Below, piece by piece: positions 34,892 through 45,700 of a stretch of DNA of 64,000 bases (positions within the stretch are counted from its first letter, which is position 1; the number at the start of each line of letters is the position of its first letter). The stretch is from Fimbriimonadaceae bacterium (GTDB lineage: Bacteria; Armatimonadota; UBA10988), in assembly GCA_020850355.1 (NCBI GenBank), contig JADZEX010000033.1:1-64000 (forward strand), read 5' to 3'. The position numbers and the translations under genes were made by a program. The notes beneath the pieces are model-generated. The model worked only from the letters and a program-made list of their open reading frames with translations, had not been told where the DNA came from and made no database searches.

Positions 34892-36211
34892 TCACTGCGC
34901 CGCCGCGAACAGGGCGTCGGTGTTGCCCCAGTCGGGCAGCGCAATCGGCGTCGAGTAGAGATAGGCTCCGGCGCAGGGGTAGTCGGCCAGGTTGCGCAGC
35001 TTCACCAGCGTGGCGCGCTGCTCGGCGGTGAGCGTCCGGTTGACCGCCGCGAAGGCCATCGCCAGGTTGTACGACATCGCCCCGTCGAGCTCCCCGTACC
35101 GCCGCGAGAGCTGCTCGACCAACTTGGCCTCGGCGGTGCCACCGGCCAGGAACTTGCGCAACTCAACCGAGATCGCGCGCCGCGTGGTGACGACCTCGTT
35201 GAGATCGGCCCGTTGCAACTCGATCAGGCTGGTGACGTGCTGCCGCTGCTCGGGCAGCAGGGCGCTCAGGAACTCGGCGCCGCTGTCGCCGGTCACCGAG
35301 GTGCTGATGGCGGCGCCGTGCTTGCCCATCACCGGACGGTCCTTCATGTAGAACGACCCGAAGTAGGTGGCGTGGCGTTCGGGACAGAAGTAGACGTCGG
35401 CCTCGACATGGCCGGCGTACCAACTGTACATCTCACTGACGTAGGTCATCAGCGCCACCATCACCTCGTGCGAGACGCTGCGCTTGTCGAAGGTCTCGGG
35501 CAGGTCGGGCCAAGTGCTGGAGTCGCCAAACTTGAGCTTCGCCAGACTGGCCTTCTGCTCGACGGTGAAGGCGCTGCAGATCCTTCCCATCACCTCGGCG
35601 CGGCGGTAGGCCAAGCGGCCATCCAACGCCCACAGATCGGCCGAGTAACGCTGCACGGCAGCCTTCGAGAGCCCCGTGCTGCCGGTCGGCAGGTCGGCGG
35701 TCAGTTGGCGGTGGAAGGCCTTGATCAGCGCGAAGCGCTGCACGGCAAACTCGCGGAAGCCGGGGACCTGCTCCTTGGCCAGGGCAATCAGCTCGGCGGT
35801 CTGCGCCGGGGTCAGCGTCCGCAGCATGTTCACGGCGATGCGCGTCAGGAACGAGGTGTTGTGCCCGCCCCCGCGGGGTTCGATGTCGCGGAGGTACTGG
35901 AAGCCGAAGTAGTCGCAGACCTTGCCCGGCGGCAGGAACGTGTTGGCGCCAATCTCGCCCGTCAGGAAGGCCAGCCCGTCGAAGGCGATCGTGTGCAGTT
36001 GGGCGTTGTCGCTGATCGCCTGTTCGAGGCTGTACTGGTCCTGCTGCCGGTTGCCACCGCCGGGCGGTCGGGCGCCCTGACCCTGACCCTCGCCCTGTCG
36101 GGGTGGGCGGTTGGGATCGCCGGGGCCACGGCCACCGCCCGGCCCTTGGGCATAACACCCAGCCACGGTCAACCAGGCCAGCGCACAGGTCAGCAGTCGC
36201 TGCATCTTCAT
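34892..36211 (-). CDS. Exported helical protein with LTxxQ-like (Spy/CpxP-type) repeats
   Basis: 439 residues. Signal with lipobox-like AGC (LTCALAWLTVAGCYAQ), then a low-complexity GPGGGRGPGDPNRPP-type linker. The body is helical and carries four LTxEQ-like motifs: LTPAQTAELIALAKEQ, FTVEQKASLAKL, LLPEQRQHVTSL and LTAEQRATLVKL. Spy/CpxP periplasmic chaperones bear similar LTxxQ motifs, but are ~160 residues with two motifs; this is more than twice that length and not an established member. GGGGAG precedes ATG 36211 by seven bases. It is the first gene of the sulfatase/phosphatase run, downstream of the two-component pair; envelope-stress or surface-structure roles are only suggestions. Confidence 0.7.
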   Translation of the reverse strand: MKMQRLLTCALAWLTVAGCYAQGPGGGRGPGDPNRPPRQGEGQGQGARPPGGGNRQQDQYSLEQAISDNAQLHTIAFDGLAFLTGEIGANTFLPPGKVCDYFGFQYLRDIEPRGGGHNTSFLTRIAVNMLRTLTPAQTAELIALAKEQVPGFREFAVQRFALIKAFHRQLTADLPTGSTGLSKAAVQRYSADLWALDGRLAYRRAEVMGRICSAFTVEQKASLAKLKFGDSSTWPDLPETFDKRSVSHEVMVALMTYVSEMYSWYAGHVEADVYFCPERHATYFGSFYMKDRPVMGKHGAAISTSVTGDSGAEFLSALLPEQRQHVTSLIELQRADLNEVVTTRRAISVELRKFLAGGTAEAKLVEQLSRRYGELDGAMSYNLAMAFAAVNRTLTAEQRATLVKLRNLADYPCAGAYLYSTPIALPDWGNTDALFAAAQ

Positions 36212-36268
36212 GGTCCGTCTCCCCGGCGCCCGACGGGTGGGCGCCTGTTGGAGGAATGCCTCGCAATC

Positions 36269-36982
36269 CTAAAGCAGTTCTGAAGCGCTGCTGGCGCTGG
36301 CCGGCAGCACCAGCCGCGCCGTCAACCCGCCACCGGCGGTCGGCGACAGCCGCAAGGCCCCACCGTGCGCCGTGGCGATGCCCGCGACGATGGCCAGGCC
36401 GAGACCAGTCCCGCCGGCCTCCCGGCTGCGTCCGGAGTCGACCCGGTAGAAGCGCTCCGTGACTCGGTCCAGGTGCTCGGCCGGGAGGCCCTCGCCGTGG
36501 TCCACCACCCGCAGCTCGAGCTCGCTCCCGGCGGCCTCGGCGGCCAGCTCGATGCGCTGCTCGGGCGGGCTGTGGCGCAAGGCGTTGGCCAGCAGGTTGG
36601 CGAGCGCCCGACACAGCAGGTCGAGGTCGCCCTGCATCCAGAGCCCGGGGGCGGCCGAGCAGGTCACTCGGGCACTGGCGCCGGGCGTCGCCGCGACTGC
36701 GGCGGTGAGCAGGTCGGTCGCTTCGAACTCGGCCTGCTCCGCGGCCAACGGCCAACTCACCACCAGCGACCGCCGGAAGTCGGTGCGGTCCGTGCGGGGC
36801 GGTGCCAGCAGGTCCTCGCGGCGCAGTTGCTGCCGCGCCTTCTGGTGCAGTTCGCGGTCGACCGCCCGCCGGCCGCTGATCTGGATCGCCAGACCCAGCG
36901 CCACCACCAGCAGCAGTTGCGCCGTCGCCAGCACGGCGACGTACCACAGCGTCAGCCGGTAGCGGAAGGGCGCTCGGCTCAC
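36269..36982 (-). CDS. Truncated sensor histidine kinase lacking the phosphoacceptor domain
   Basis: 237 residues, about half of a normal two-component kinase. One membrane helix (residues 8-33) is followed by a basic stretch and ~40 residues that look like the end of a dimerisation domain (AEQAEFEATDLLTAAVA). A complete HATPase_c domain comes next: N box NLLANALRHSP, G1 DHGEGLP, F box ERFYRVD, G2 GGTGLGLAI. No second helix, HAMP or HisKA H-box (His-Glu/Asp) is present, so the phosphorylatable His is missing. The sequence through the gap is continuous, so this is an in-frame internal deletion or a naturally reduced protein. Its start overlaps the response-regulator stop by four bases. Confidence 0.85.
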   Translation of the reverse strand: MSRAPFRYRLTLWYVAVLATAQLLLVVALGLAIQISGRRAVDRELHQKARQQLRREDLLAPPRTDRTDFRRSLVVSWPLAAEQAEFEATDLLTAAVAATPGASARVTCSAAPGLWMQGDLDLLCRALANLLANALRHSPPEQRIELAAEAAGSELELRVVDHGEGLPAEHLDRVTERFYRVDSGRSREAGGTGLGLAIVAGIATAHGGALRLSPTAGGGLTARLVLPASASSASELL

Positions 36983-37665
36983 CGCACCCCCTCGGCCGGC
37001 GGCCGCAGCACGTAGCCACTGCCATGCACGGTTTCAATCAGCTTGACGGCCGCTGCCCCATCGACCTTGCGGCGCAGCGAGGAGACATGGACGCTGATCG
37101 TATCGCTGAGGCTGCGGTCGTCGCGCCAGACCGTCTCCAGGATCTCCTCGCGGGTGACCGTCCGACCCGGGTTGCTGGCCAGCGCTTCGAGCAGCTCGTA
37201 CTCACGAGGCGTCAGGCGCACCGCTCGCCCGCCGCGGGTCACCAGGCGCGCCGCGGTGTCGACCCGCAGGTCGGCAATCTCGATCACCCGCGCCCGGACC
37301 ACCAGCCCGCGGCGCAGCAGGGCTCGGACGCGAGCCAGCAGCTCCGCAAAGTCAAACGGCTTGCCCAAGTAGTCGTCCGCCCCGGCGTCGAGTCCACGCA
37401 CCCGGTCGTCGACTCCCGCCAGGGCGGTCAGCATCAGCACCGGCACGCTGCGCCGTGCCTGCCGCAGGCGCGCACAGACCTCGAACCCGCCCGCTCCGGG
37501 CAGCAGCACGTCCAGCAGCACCAGGTCGTACTCCTGCTCGGCCAACAGCGCCAGGGCGGCAGCGCCGTCCGGCGCCCAGACCACCTGGTACCCGGCCCGC
37601 TCCAAGCCCAGCCGCAGCCGGTCCGCCAACGCGGTGTCGTCATCCACCAGCAGAATCCGGTGCAT
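36979..37665 (-). CDS. OmpR/PhoB-family response regulator
   Basis: 228 residues. Receiver domain with acidic pair DDD (residues 8-10), phosphoacceptor in LVLLDVLLP (Asp52), switch Thr in LMLTAL and Lys in GADDYLGKPF. Then a winged-helix output domain: VRLTPREYELLEALASNPGRTVTREEILETVW, and the recognition helix SDTISVHVSSLRRKVD ending GSGYVLRPP. It is complete and looks functional, in contrast to the partner kinase downstream. It is probably a transcriptional activator; target genes could be the sulfatase run that follows, or the divergent sulfatase at 37869. A 200-base divergent intergenic region lies upstream. Confidence 0.92.
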   Translation of the reverse strand: MHRILLVDDDTALADRLRLGLERAGYQVVWAPDGAAALALLAEQEYDLVLLDVLLPGAGGFEVCARLRQARRSVPVLMLTALAGVDDRVRGLDAGADDYLGKPFDFAELLARVRALLRRGLVVRARVIEIADLRVDTAARLVTRGGRAVRLTPREYELLEALASNPGRTVTREEILETVWRDDRSLSDTISVHVSSLRRKVDGAAAVKLIETVHGSGYVLRPPAEGVR

Positions 37666-37868
37666 CGGTGTCTGGCCTCTCCACGCCCCGCGCCGGCAAC
37701 GGCCCGCCCTCCGGACGCGCCCACCAGCCGGTTGGCTCTTGACGGCCCGAACCGGCCGCGTGTTCGGCCCAACCTGTTACAGCCGCGCCGCTCCAGGTCC
37801 TGCTGCCGCCCTGGGGCAGCACCCGCTGACAGCAGGAGATCCGGTCGCCGGCTCCGAAGCGTGCGGGC

Positions 37869-39311
37869 ATGGACCAGCCCAATCTACTCTTGATCCTGGC
37901 CGACCAGCACCGCTGGGACCTGGTCGGGTGGGAGGCCAACGGCGTCACCCTCACGCCGCACCTCGACGCGTTGGCGGCGCGCGGTACGCGCTGCCGGTCG
38001 ACGTACTGCACCGCACCGCTCTGCAGCCCGTCGCGCGCGGCGTTGGCCAGCGGGCGCTACGGCGCCAACACCGGCTGCTTCACCAACCTCCACGATCTGC
38101 CCGCGCACACGCCGACGTTCATTAACCAACTGCGCACCGCTGGCTACCAAACGGCCTGTGTCGGCAAGACCCATCTGGCCATCCATGCCTACGACGCCGA
38201 TTACACCTCGCCCGACCACCGCGCCTACCTGCGCACGCTGGGCTGGGACGAGACCTGCGAAGTTGCCGGGAACGGCTTGCTCAAGACCGGCTTGCGCTGC
38301 GAGTACTCGCAGTTCCTGCGCGACCGCGGCCGGTTCGCCGATGTGTTGGAGTTCTATCGGCAGTGGCACTACTTCATGGAGCCCGGCCGCCGGGGCGATC
38401 CGGACTTCACGTGTCACGCCTGGCCGTTTGAGGAGGAACTCCACGAGACGGCCTTCATTGGCCAGCGCGCCGGCGACTGGCTGGCTGGCCGCGACCGGCA
38501 GCGGCCGTTTCTGCTACACGTCGGTTTCACGGCCCCGCACTCGCCGGTCGAGCCGCTGCCGCGCTGGCTGGACCGCTATGCGAGCCTGGCCGAGCCACCA
38601 CCGTGGGGCGACCCGCAGCCGCCGGAGTCGCGGCTCTCTGCCCGACGCGGCTACCGCGCCCTGATCAGCGAGATCGACGAGACGGTCGGCATGCTGGTGG
38701 ACCAGTTGGCAACGGCCGGCGACCTGGCCAACACGGTGATTGTCTACACCGCCGACCACGGCGAGATGGCCGGCGACCACGGCCGGTGCGGCAAGACCTG
38801 CTTCTTCGAAGGCAGCGTGCGGGTGCCCCTGGTGGTGGCCGGTCCGGGTGTCAAACATCAGGAGAGCGCCGCCCTGGTGGAGCTGCTGGACCTGGGCAGC
38901 ACGCTCTGCGACCTGGCCGGCGTGCCTGCTCACGACCTCGACCAGGGTCGCAGCCTGCGGCCGTTGCTGGCCGGCGAGACCGCCAGCCACCGCGCCACCG
39001 TGTATGCCGAGATGGGCTGCGACAGGATGCTCTGTGATGGGCAGACCAAGCTGATGTGGGGCGACCCAGCGCTGGATCAGCGGCGGCTGGGGCGGCTGCA
39101 CCTGGACAAACCGGTCACCATACCAGCCAGCCCGGGTCGGCTTTACGACCTCGTCGCCGACCCGCACGAGACACGCAATCTGCTGGACGAGCCGGCCGCC
39201 GCCGGGCTGGCCGCGGAGTGGCAGCAGCGGCTGCTGGCGCGGTTCAACGAAAACACCCAGCCCCGTCCGTCGCGGAGCCGCGGGGCGTACCGTCCGATCA
39301 CCGCCGCCTGA
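37869..39311 (+). CDS. Sulfatase (CSPSR type), cytoplasmic or signal not seen
   Basis: 480 residues. Complete sulfatase core: NLLLILADQHRW (metal Asp), the formylglycine motif CSPSRAALASG (Cys52), GKTHLAIHAYD, VGFTAPHSP, YTADHGEMAGDHG and SVRVPLVVAGPG. Maturation of the Cys to formylglycine would be needed; no maturase is in the window. There is no signal peptide at the ATG, and the N-terminus MDQPNLLLILAD begins directly with the first core strand, so the enzyme appears cytoplasmic. Divergent from the response-regulator gene. It is followed by 419 bases with no intact gene, filled by relics. Confidence 0.9.
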   Translation: MDQPNLLLILADQHRWDLVGWEANGVTLTPHLDALAARGTRCRSTYCTAPLCSPSRAALASGRYGANTGCFTNLHDLPAHTPTFINQLRTAGYQTACVGKTHLAIHAYDADYTSPDHRAYLRTLGWDETCEVAGNGLLKTGLRCEYSQFLRDRGRFADVLEFYRQWHYFMEPGRRGDPDFTCHAWPFEEELHETAFIGQRAGDWLAGRDRQRPFLLHVGFTAPHSPVEPLPRWLDRYASLAEPPPWGDPQPPESRLSARRGYRALISEIDETVGMLVDQLATAGDLANTVIVYTADHGEMAGDHGRCGKTCFFEGSVRVPLVVAGPGVKHQESAALVELLDLGSTLCDLAGVPAHDLDQGRSLRPLLAGETASHRATVYAEMGCDRMLCDGQTKLMWGDPALDQRRLGRLHLDKPVTIPASPGRLYDLVADPHETRNLLDEPAAAGLAAEWQQRLLARFNENTQPRPSRSRGAYRPITAA

Positions 39312-39345
39312 GCCGGCACCCGCCCGCCCCACGTCACGGTCCGCG

Positions 39346-39480
39346 GCGCGGCCGGGCTCGGACGCGAGCCAGCAGCTCCGCGCAGCCAAACGGCTGGCCC
39401 AGGTAGTCGTCCGCGGCGAGGGCGGCCCGCGCCATCACCGTCCTGGCGGGCGGTCGGCGGCGCCACGCACGTCGAGCACC
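39346..39480 (-). pseudogene. Response-regulator receiver relic
   Basis: On the minus strand, 39356-39413 matches the receiver coding region at 37322-37379 with about 5 differences in 58 bases. It encodes ADDYLGQPF, AELLARVRAR and RRG, where the intact gene has ADDYLGKPF and AELLARVRAL, so the conserved switch lysine is now Gln. Further upstream a VLDV-like fragment, which would be the phosphoacceptor strand, is in another frame. Only ~45 codons remain, with no start or DNA-binding domain. It abuts the left 122-bp repeat. Confidence 0.7.
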
Positions 39481-39602
39481 GCCGGCGGCCTCAGAGCAGG
39501 CTGACCGTCACCACCACCGGCCCCGGCAGCGCCGGCAGGGGCCAGTCGCCGTCGACCTCGCGGATCCCGGCGCCGTCCAGCTCGACCACCGCCGACGCCG
39601 GC
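39481..39602 (-). repeat. Left 122-bp direct repeat: displaced 3' end of the glycosidase gene
   Basis: Matches 46484-46605 at 118 of 122 bases. Read on the minus strand it encodes the same last 35 residues and stop as the glycosidase gene at 46494 (ending GPVVVTVSLL). All four differences (at the Leu before the stop, one Arg and two Val codons) are third-position and synonymous. It has no upstream coding part and is therefore a displaced gene tail. Confidence 0.9.
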
Positions 39603-39644
39603 CATGGCAACGGGCAGCTCGCCCCGCGCTCCCGGCCCGACGAC

Positions 39645-39674
39645 TTGGGGCTCTGGCTGTCAGCGTGGTATAAG
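39645..39674 (+). promoter_or_regulatory. Promoter of the giant helicase gene
   Basis: TTGGGG (39645-39650), 18 bases, TATAAG (39669-39674), an AT-rich box standing out in GC-rich DNA. The transcript would begin near 39681, leaving a ~50-base leader with GGGGAG at 39718-39723. Confidence 0.55.
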
Positions 39675-39730
39675 GGGAGGTGGTCCGATCAAGCTCGCGA
39701 CAGCGGCGCGCAGCGCTGGGGAGACATTGG

Positions 39731-42700
39731 TTGTCAGAGCAGACAATCGCGGGCGACGAAGTGCTGGAGGTGGAGGTCCTGCCCGCCTTCAGCTACTCGC
39801 TGCAGCAGAACGACGTGCCGCTCGTCCCGCGATTGCGGATCCGCAACCCGACCGCGGAACATTGGCACGACCTGCTGCTGACTTTGCATCTGGACCCGCC
39901 GGTTGTGATGCCCTGGGAGACCCGCCTCACCGAGCTCGCACCAGGGCAAGCGCGCACGATTGCCGCGCTGGACCTGCTGGCGTCGCACGACTACCTTGCC
40001 AACCTCGCCGAGGGCCTGATCGGAGCGTGGCACGTCCGGCTGACCACCGGCGAGGAGCTTCTGGCGGAACGCGCCGGCCGCGTCGACGTGCTGGCCCGCG
40101 ACCATTGGGCGGGTTCACGCCTGCACCCAGCAATGCTCGCAGCGTTCGTGACGCCCAACCAGGCGGCCGTCGCCACGATTCTCCAGCAGGCCGCCAACCT
40201 GCTAGGCGAGCAGACTGGTGACCGCTCGCTGACCGGCTACCAGACGCGCGACATCAACCGAGTCAACCGGACCATCGCGGCCATTTGCGCAGCGGTCCAA
40301 CAGCAGGGCTGGAGCTACATCATTCCGGCGGCCAGCTTCGCGCAGGAGGGCCAGAAGATCCGGCTGCCGGAGCGCCTGATGGAGGAGCGCCTGGGCACGT
40401 GCTTGGACCTCGCCTGCTGCCTGGCGGCCTGTTTGGAGCAGGCTGGGCTGCACTCCCTGCTGGTGCTCACCGCAGGGCACGCCTTCGCCGGGGCCTGGCT
40501 GGTTGACGAGAGCTTCGCCGACCCGCTGATCGAAGACGCCAGCCGGCTCCGGAAGCGAGCCGACCTGCAGCAATTGGTACTCCTTGAGACGACCCTCCTG
40601 ACGGAGCGCCCGGCGCCGAGCTACGCGCAACTGCGGCAGTGCGGGCGCGACCACCTTGACGACGCCGACAGGTTTCGCTTCGCGGTTGATGTGGCGCGGG
40701 CCCGCCAGAGCGGGATCCGACCCTTGCCGGGCCGTGGTGACTCGCCCGGCGGCCACGACCATGGCACTCCAGCGGTGGACTTCGCGGTGCCCAGCGAGTT
40801 GCGGGTGTTTGGCGAGGCGGCCCCAGAGACCGCGGAGACACGTCTGGACCGCTGGAAGCGGCGGCTGCTCGACCTCTCGCTGCGCAATCGGTTGCTGAAC
40901 TTCCGCGATGGGGCCCGCATGGTGCCGCTGCTCTGTCCCGACCTGGCGGCCGCCGAAGACGCCTGGGCCGGTGGTGACTTCTACCGCATCGAGCCGCGGC
41001 CAGACGACCTGGAACTGCCAGAGAGCCGCGCTGCCGAGCTGTTTCGGCGCCGCGTCGGTGCCAGTCCAGCGGACGCGCTGCTGTCCGCTGCGCTCCAGGC
41101 ACGGCGCCTGCACGCCGATCTGGCAGCGTCAGAGCTGGATCGGCGCCTCACCACGATCTTCCGCCTGGCGCGGGTCGGGATCGAAGAGAGCGGCGCCAAC
41201 ACGCTCTACCTGGCCGTCGGGTTCCTGAAGTGGGCCGAAGCGACCGGGAGCTCCACGCCGCGTTACGCACCGCTCCTGCTGCTGCCCGTGCAGCTCGAAA
41301 GACGGTCGATCACCTCTGGCTTTCGCCTGCGCGCCACCGACGACGACCCCTTGGTCAATACCACGCTGCTGGAGCTGCTCAAGCACGACTTTCGACTGCA
41401 GGTGCCGGGTGTCGAGCCGCTGCCCCGTGACGAGCGAGGCGTGGACGTAGCGGAGGTGTTCCAGCGCTTCCGCGAGGCGGTGGTCGACCTGCCAGGCTGG
41501 GAGGTACTTGAGCAGGCCAGCCTGTCGCTGTTCTCGTTCACCAAGTACCTGTTGTGGCGCGACCTCGAGGCGCGCTCGGACGATCTGCAACGCAACCCGT
41601 TGGTCCGCCACCTGATCAACACGCCAACCGAGCGTTTCGCGGCCGGCGCCGGGGCCGTGGCGGAGGACGATCTCGACCGGGCCTGGCCCGCCAGCGAAGT
41701 CTATCCGGTGGTCAGTCTCGATTCCTCGCAGTTGGCTGCCGTGGTCGAAGCCGGGCAGGGCCGGACGTTCGTGCTCCAAGGCCCGCCAGGCACCGGCAAA
41801 TCGCAGACCATCACAGCCCTGATTGCGCAGGCCCTCGGCGCCGGCAAGTCGGTGCTGTTCGTAGCCGAGAAGGCCGCCGCGCTCGACGTTGTGCAGCGTC
41901 GCCTGAATAGCCTGGGGCTAGGACCCTTCTGCCTGCCGTTGCACTCCCACAAGACTCAGCGACTGGAGGTTGTGAAGCAACTCGGTGCGACCTTGGAGTT
42001 CGCCGCCGACGCCCCAGTCGAAGACTGGTTGGCCGCCGCTGCCGAAGTCGACCGCCTGCGAAGCGAACTCAACAACTACTCCGCCGCGCTGCACCGCCCC
42101 CAGGTCACCGGCGAGAGCGTCTACGTCGTGCTTGGCCGCCTGCTCTCGCTCCGCGACGAGCCCACCGTCAAGCTGCACTGGCAGGCCACCGGTCTACCGT
42201 GCCGTCAAGTCCTGCAGCAGACGCGGCAGGCGGCCGAGAAACTGCAGCAGACGGCGCTCGATCTGGGCGACCCACGCGGTTCGGTCTGGCGCTTTCTGCA
42301 AGAGGGCACCTGGAGCTTGGCCTGGCAGCACCAGGTTGAGGAGCTGCTCCAAGAGCATGCCGAGGAGTTGGCGGCCCTGCTGGCGCATGGTGCCGAGCTG
42401 GCCCGCCGCCTTGGGCTACCGGAGCCGCCCACCAGCGTTCCCGGCCTGCTGGACCTTGCCTGGGCGGCCAACCTGCTGGTGCGTGGTGAGTTCCTCGCAG
42501 AGCTGCTGGCGAGCCCCCTGTGGGACTCTGAACAGGCGCTGTTGACGGACCTGGTGCAGGCCGGCTGTGAGTACCAGGAACAGCACAACGCACTCGCTCG
42601 GCGGTACACCGGTACGGCTCTTGACGAGCTGCCCAAGCGGCTGTCGCCGCGGCCGGCCGCCGAGCGCCTGGCGCTGGCCACCGCCGCCCTGGCCGAGCCG

Positions 42701-45700
42701 GATCAGTTGGTGCCACGGCTCAGCGCCTGGTCCGACGCCCTCGCTGCGCTCGAAGCCGCCAGCCCGCCGGTGGCCGATTGGCTCGCCCTGCCGCTCCACC
42801 AGAGCGTCGCCGATCTGCTGGCGACCGCCGACCTGGCGGCCGCTCTACAGGCAGCGGCCCCGCGCACGCGGGCCGCGTGGCTGCAGCGCCAGGAGTGGGA
42901 CGATCTGGCCGTCGCCCTGGAAGACCTGCTGTGTCTCGGCGAGGCCCGCGACGCTGCCCGGTCGCAGCTTCTGGCGACGCACACGGCGGCGGCTCTGGAG
43001 CTCGACGTGGCCAGCCTGCGGCGGGACCTGGAGACCGCCGAGGCCTCCTCCTGGCTGGTCCGCCGCCGCCGCCGGAAGGCCGCGTTGGCCCCCCTTCGAG
43101 CGACGCAGCAGCCCGCCATCGGTGCCGGGCCGGAGCCTCGACAGACGCTCGCCCTGGTGGGCACGGTTCAGGAACAGCAGCGGCACCTGCAAGCCCGAGC
43201 CGCGCTCGGGCAGGAGCTCTTCGGTGCCTCCTGGCGCGATGGGGAGGCCGACTGGACAGCCGGATGGCGGGACCTCGGCACGTGTCGCCAGCTCCGCCAG
43301 TGTGCCGCCGCGGCGACCGGAGGCCAGCCGGGTGGTGCGAGGGCACTACGCGACCGCCTGGCGACCGCCCTGGAGGATCGCGAGGACCTTCACCCCGAGG
43401 CCACGCGCGGCCGGCAGTTGCAGGCCCTGGTGGACGCGGCCGCGGCCTACCGCCAGGCAGTCGCCGCCGCGACACAGCTTGGCGTGGGCCACCACGACGA
43501 CGGCGCGCAACCTGGCAGTGCCAGCCCCCAATCGCTTGGGGGCTTGCTGGGCGAGCGGCAGCAACTGGCGGAACAGGCAGTCCGGCTGCTCCGCTTGGCA
43601 GACGAACCGCCAAGCGCACCGGAGTTGGCCGACGACCTGGCCCGCCTGGCGGTGGCTGCCGAGCAGGCGGCGCGACTGCAGGATGCCCCGCCGGAGCTCT
43701 GCGCCAGACTTGGGGCTGTCTGGCGAGGGCGGCAGACTGCCTGGCAGACGCTGCAGCAGTCCGTGTTGGACACGCGCGACCTGCGACTGGCGGCAACCAG
43801 CTTGGACGCCGCACGGGCCACCGACCTCTGCCGCCGCTGGGCCAGTTGGCCTGGTGGCGAGACCGACCTCGCGGCGTTGGCCAGCCGGCTGCGCGCGACG
43901 CTCGACGCCCTGTCCGCCCGGCACACCGCGCTCGGCGACCTCCTCGGTGCCGACTGGGCAGGCGACTTGCCCGCCAGCCACGAGGCCGGCCATTGGCACG
44001 CTGTCCAGCAGCGCCTGGCGGAGCTCCAGGCGGAACGACTCCACCTGAAGACCTGGTGCGACTGGCTGTCGGCACGCCGGGCCGCCGCGGAGCACGGTCT
44101 GCGGGCCGTGCTGACCGCCTTCGACGACGGCCGCTTGGCGGCCAGCCAGCTTGCCGCCACTTTCGAGCACAGCTACGCCCGGTGGTTTCTGGAGCGCGTG
44201 ATCGACCAACTGGAACCGGCACTTCGCGAGTTCCGCCGACCGCAGTTCGAGCGCACCATCGACGCCTTTCAAGTCGCTGACGACCGCTACCAGGCGCTCT
44301 CGCGGACGGCCGTGCTAACTCGCCTGGCGGCCAACGTGCCCCAGCTCGACGGACGCCCGCACGAGGAAGCCGAACTCGGCATCCTGGTCCGTCAGACGCA
44401 ACGGCAACGGGGCCACCTGGCGGTCCGCGAGCTCTTCAGCAGGCTGCCGACGGTGATGCCGCGGCTCAAGCCTTGTCTGTTGATGAGCCCGCTGTCGGTC
44501 GCGCAGTTCTTGGATCCCGCCCACCCCGCGTTCGATCTGGTAGTCTTCGATGAGGCCTCGCAGATCCCAGTCTGGGATGCGGTCGGCGCACTCGCCCGGG
44601 GGCGCAGCGCTGTAATCGTCGGTGACCCCAAGCAGCTCCCGCCGACCACCTTCTTCGAACGGAGCGAGGCCGATGACGACTTCGACGCCGAGCTGGGGCC
44701 GGACCCGGAGAGTATCCTCGAAGAGTGCCTCGCGGCAAGCCTGCCGCAACGTAGCCTCCGATGGCACTACCGCAGCCGTCACGAGACCCTGATCGCCTTC
44801 AGCAACCACCGGTACTACGAGAACGCGCTGATCACGCTCCCAGCCCCGCAGGCGACCAGCGCTGTCAGACTGCGGCGCGTCCCTGGCGTCTACGACCGCG
44901 GTGGCGCTACCACAAATCGCGCGGAGGCCGAGGCCGTCGTCGCGGAGATCGTGCAACGGCTCACTGACCCAGCCACTGCGACCCAGTCCATTGGCGTGGT
45001 GACGCTGAACCAGAAGCAGCAGCAACTGGTCGAGGACCTGCTGGACCAGGCCCGGCGGGCCCATCCTGACATCGAGCAGGCCTTTGGCCCGGACGCCGCC
45101 GAGCCGGTCTTTGTCAAGAACCTCGAGAACGTGCAGGGCGATGAGCGTGACGTGATCCTGCTAAGCATCACCTACGGTCGCGATGCGGTCGGCAAGCTGC
45201 ACCACAACTTCGGACCCCTGAACCGCGCTGGCGGCGAGCGGCGCTTGAACGTGGCCATCAGCCGCGCCCGCTGCCAGACCGTGGTGTTTGTTAGCTTCGA
45301 CTACGACGACCTCCGGATCGCCCAGCTCCCGCCACACGGCGGGCTGCGCGATCTCCGTGACTTCCTGGAGTATGCCGGGCGCGGCCCGGAGGTGCTGGCG
45401 AGTCAGGCCGAGCTGAACGCCTTTGCCAGTTACGAGTCACCACTCGAACAGCAGGTCGCCACGGCGCTTCAGGCGCGCGGCTATGAGGTTGTGCCGCAAG
45501 TCGGCTGTGCGCAGTACCGCATCGACCTCGGCGTGCTGCACCCAGCCCACCCCGGCCGCTTCTTGCTCGGCATCGAGTGCGACGGACGCACTTACCACAG
45601 CGCCGCCACCGCGCGCGACCGCGACCGGTTGCGCGCAGAGATTCTGCGCGGCCTTGGGTGGCGACTGCACCGCATCTGGTCGACCGACTGGTGGCAGGAC

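Noticed and set aside
39312..39730. Search for an integrase, transposase or tRNA attachment site beside the left repeat
   Set aside because: The interval contains only the regulator relic, the repeat and the helicase promoter; no recombinase gene or tRNA-like sequence was seen, so the mobility mechanism stays unknown.
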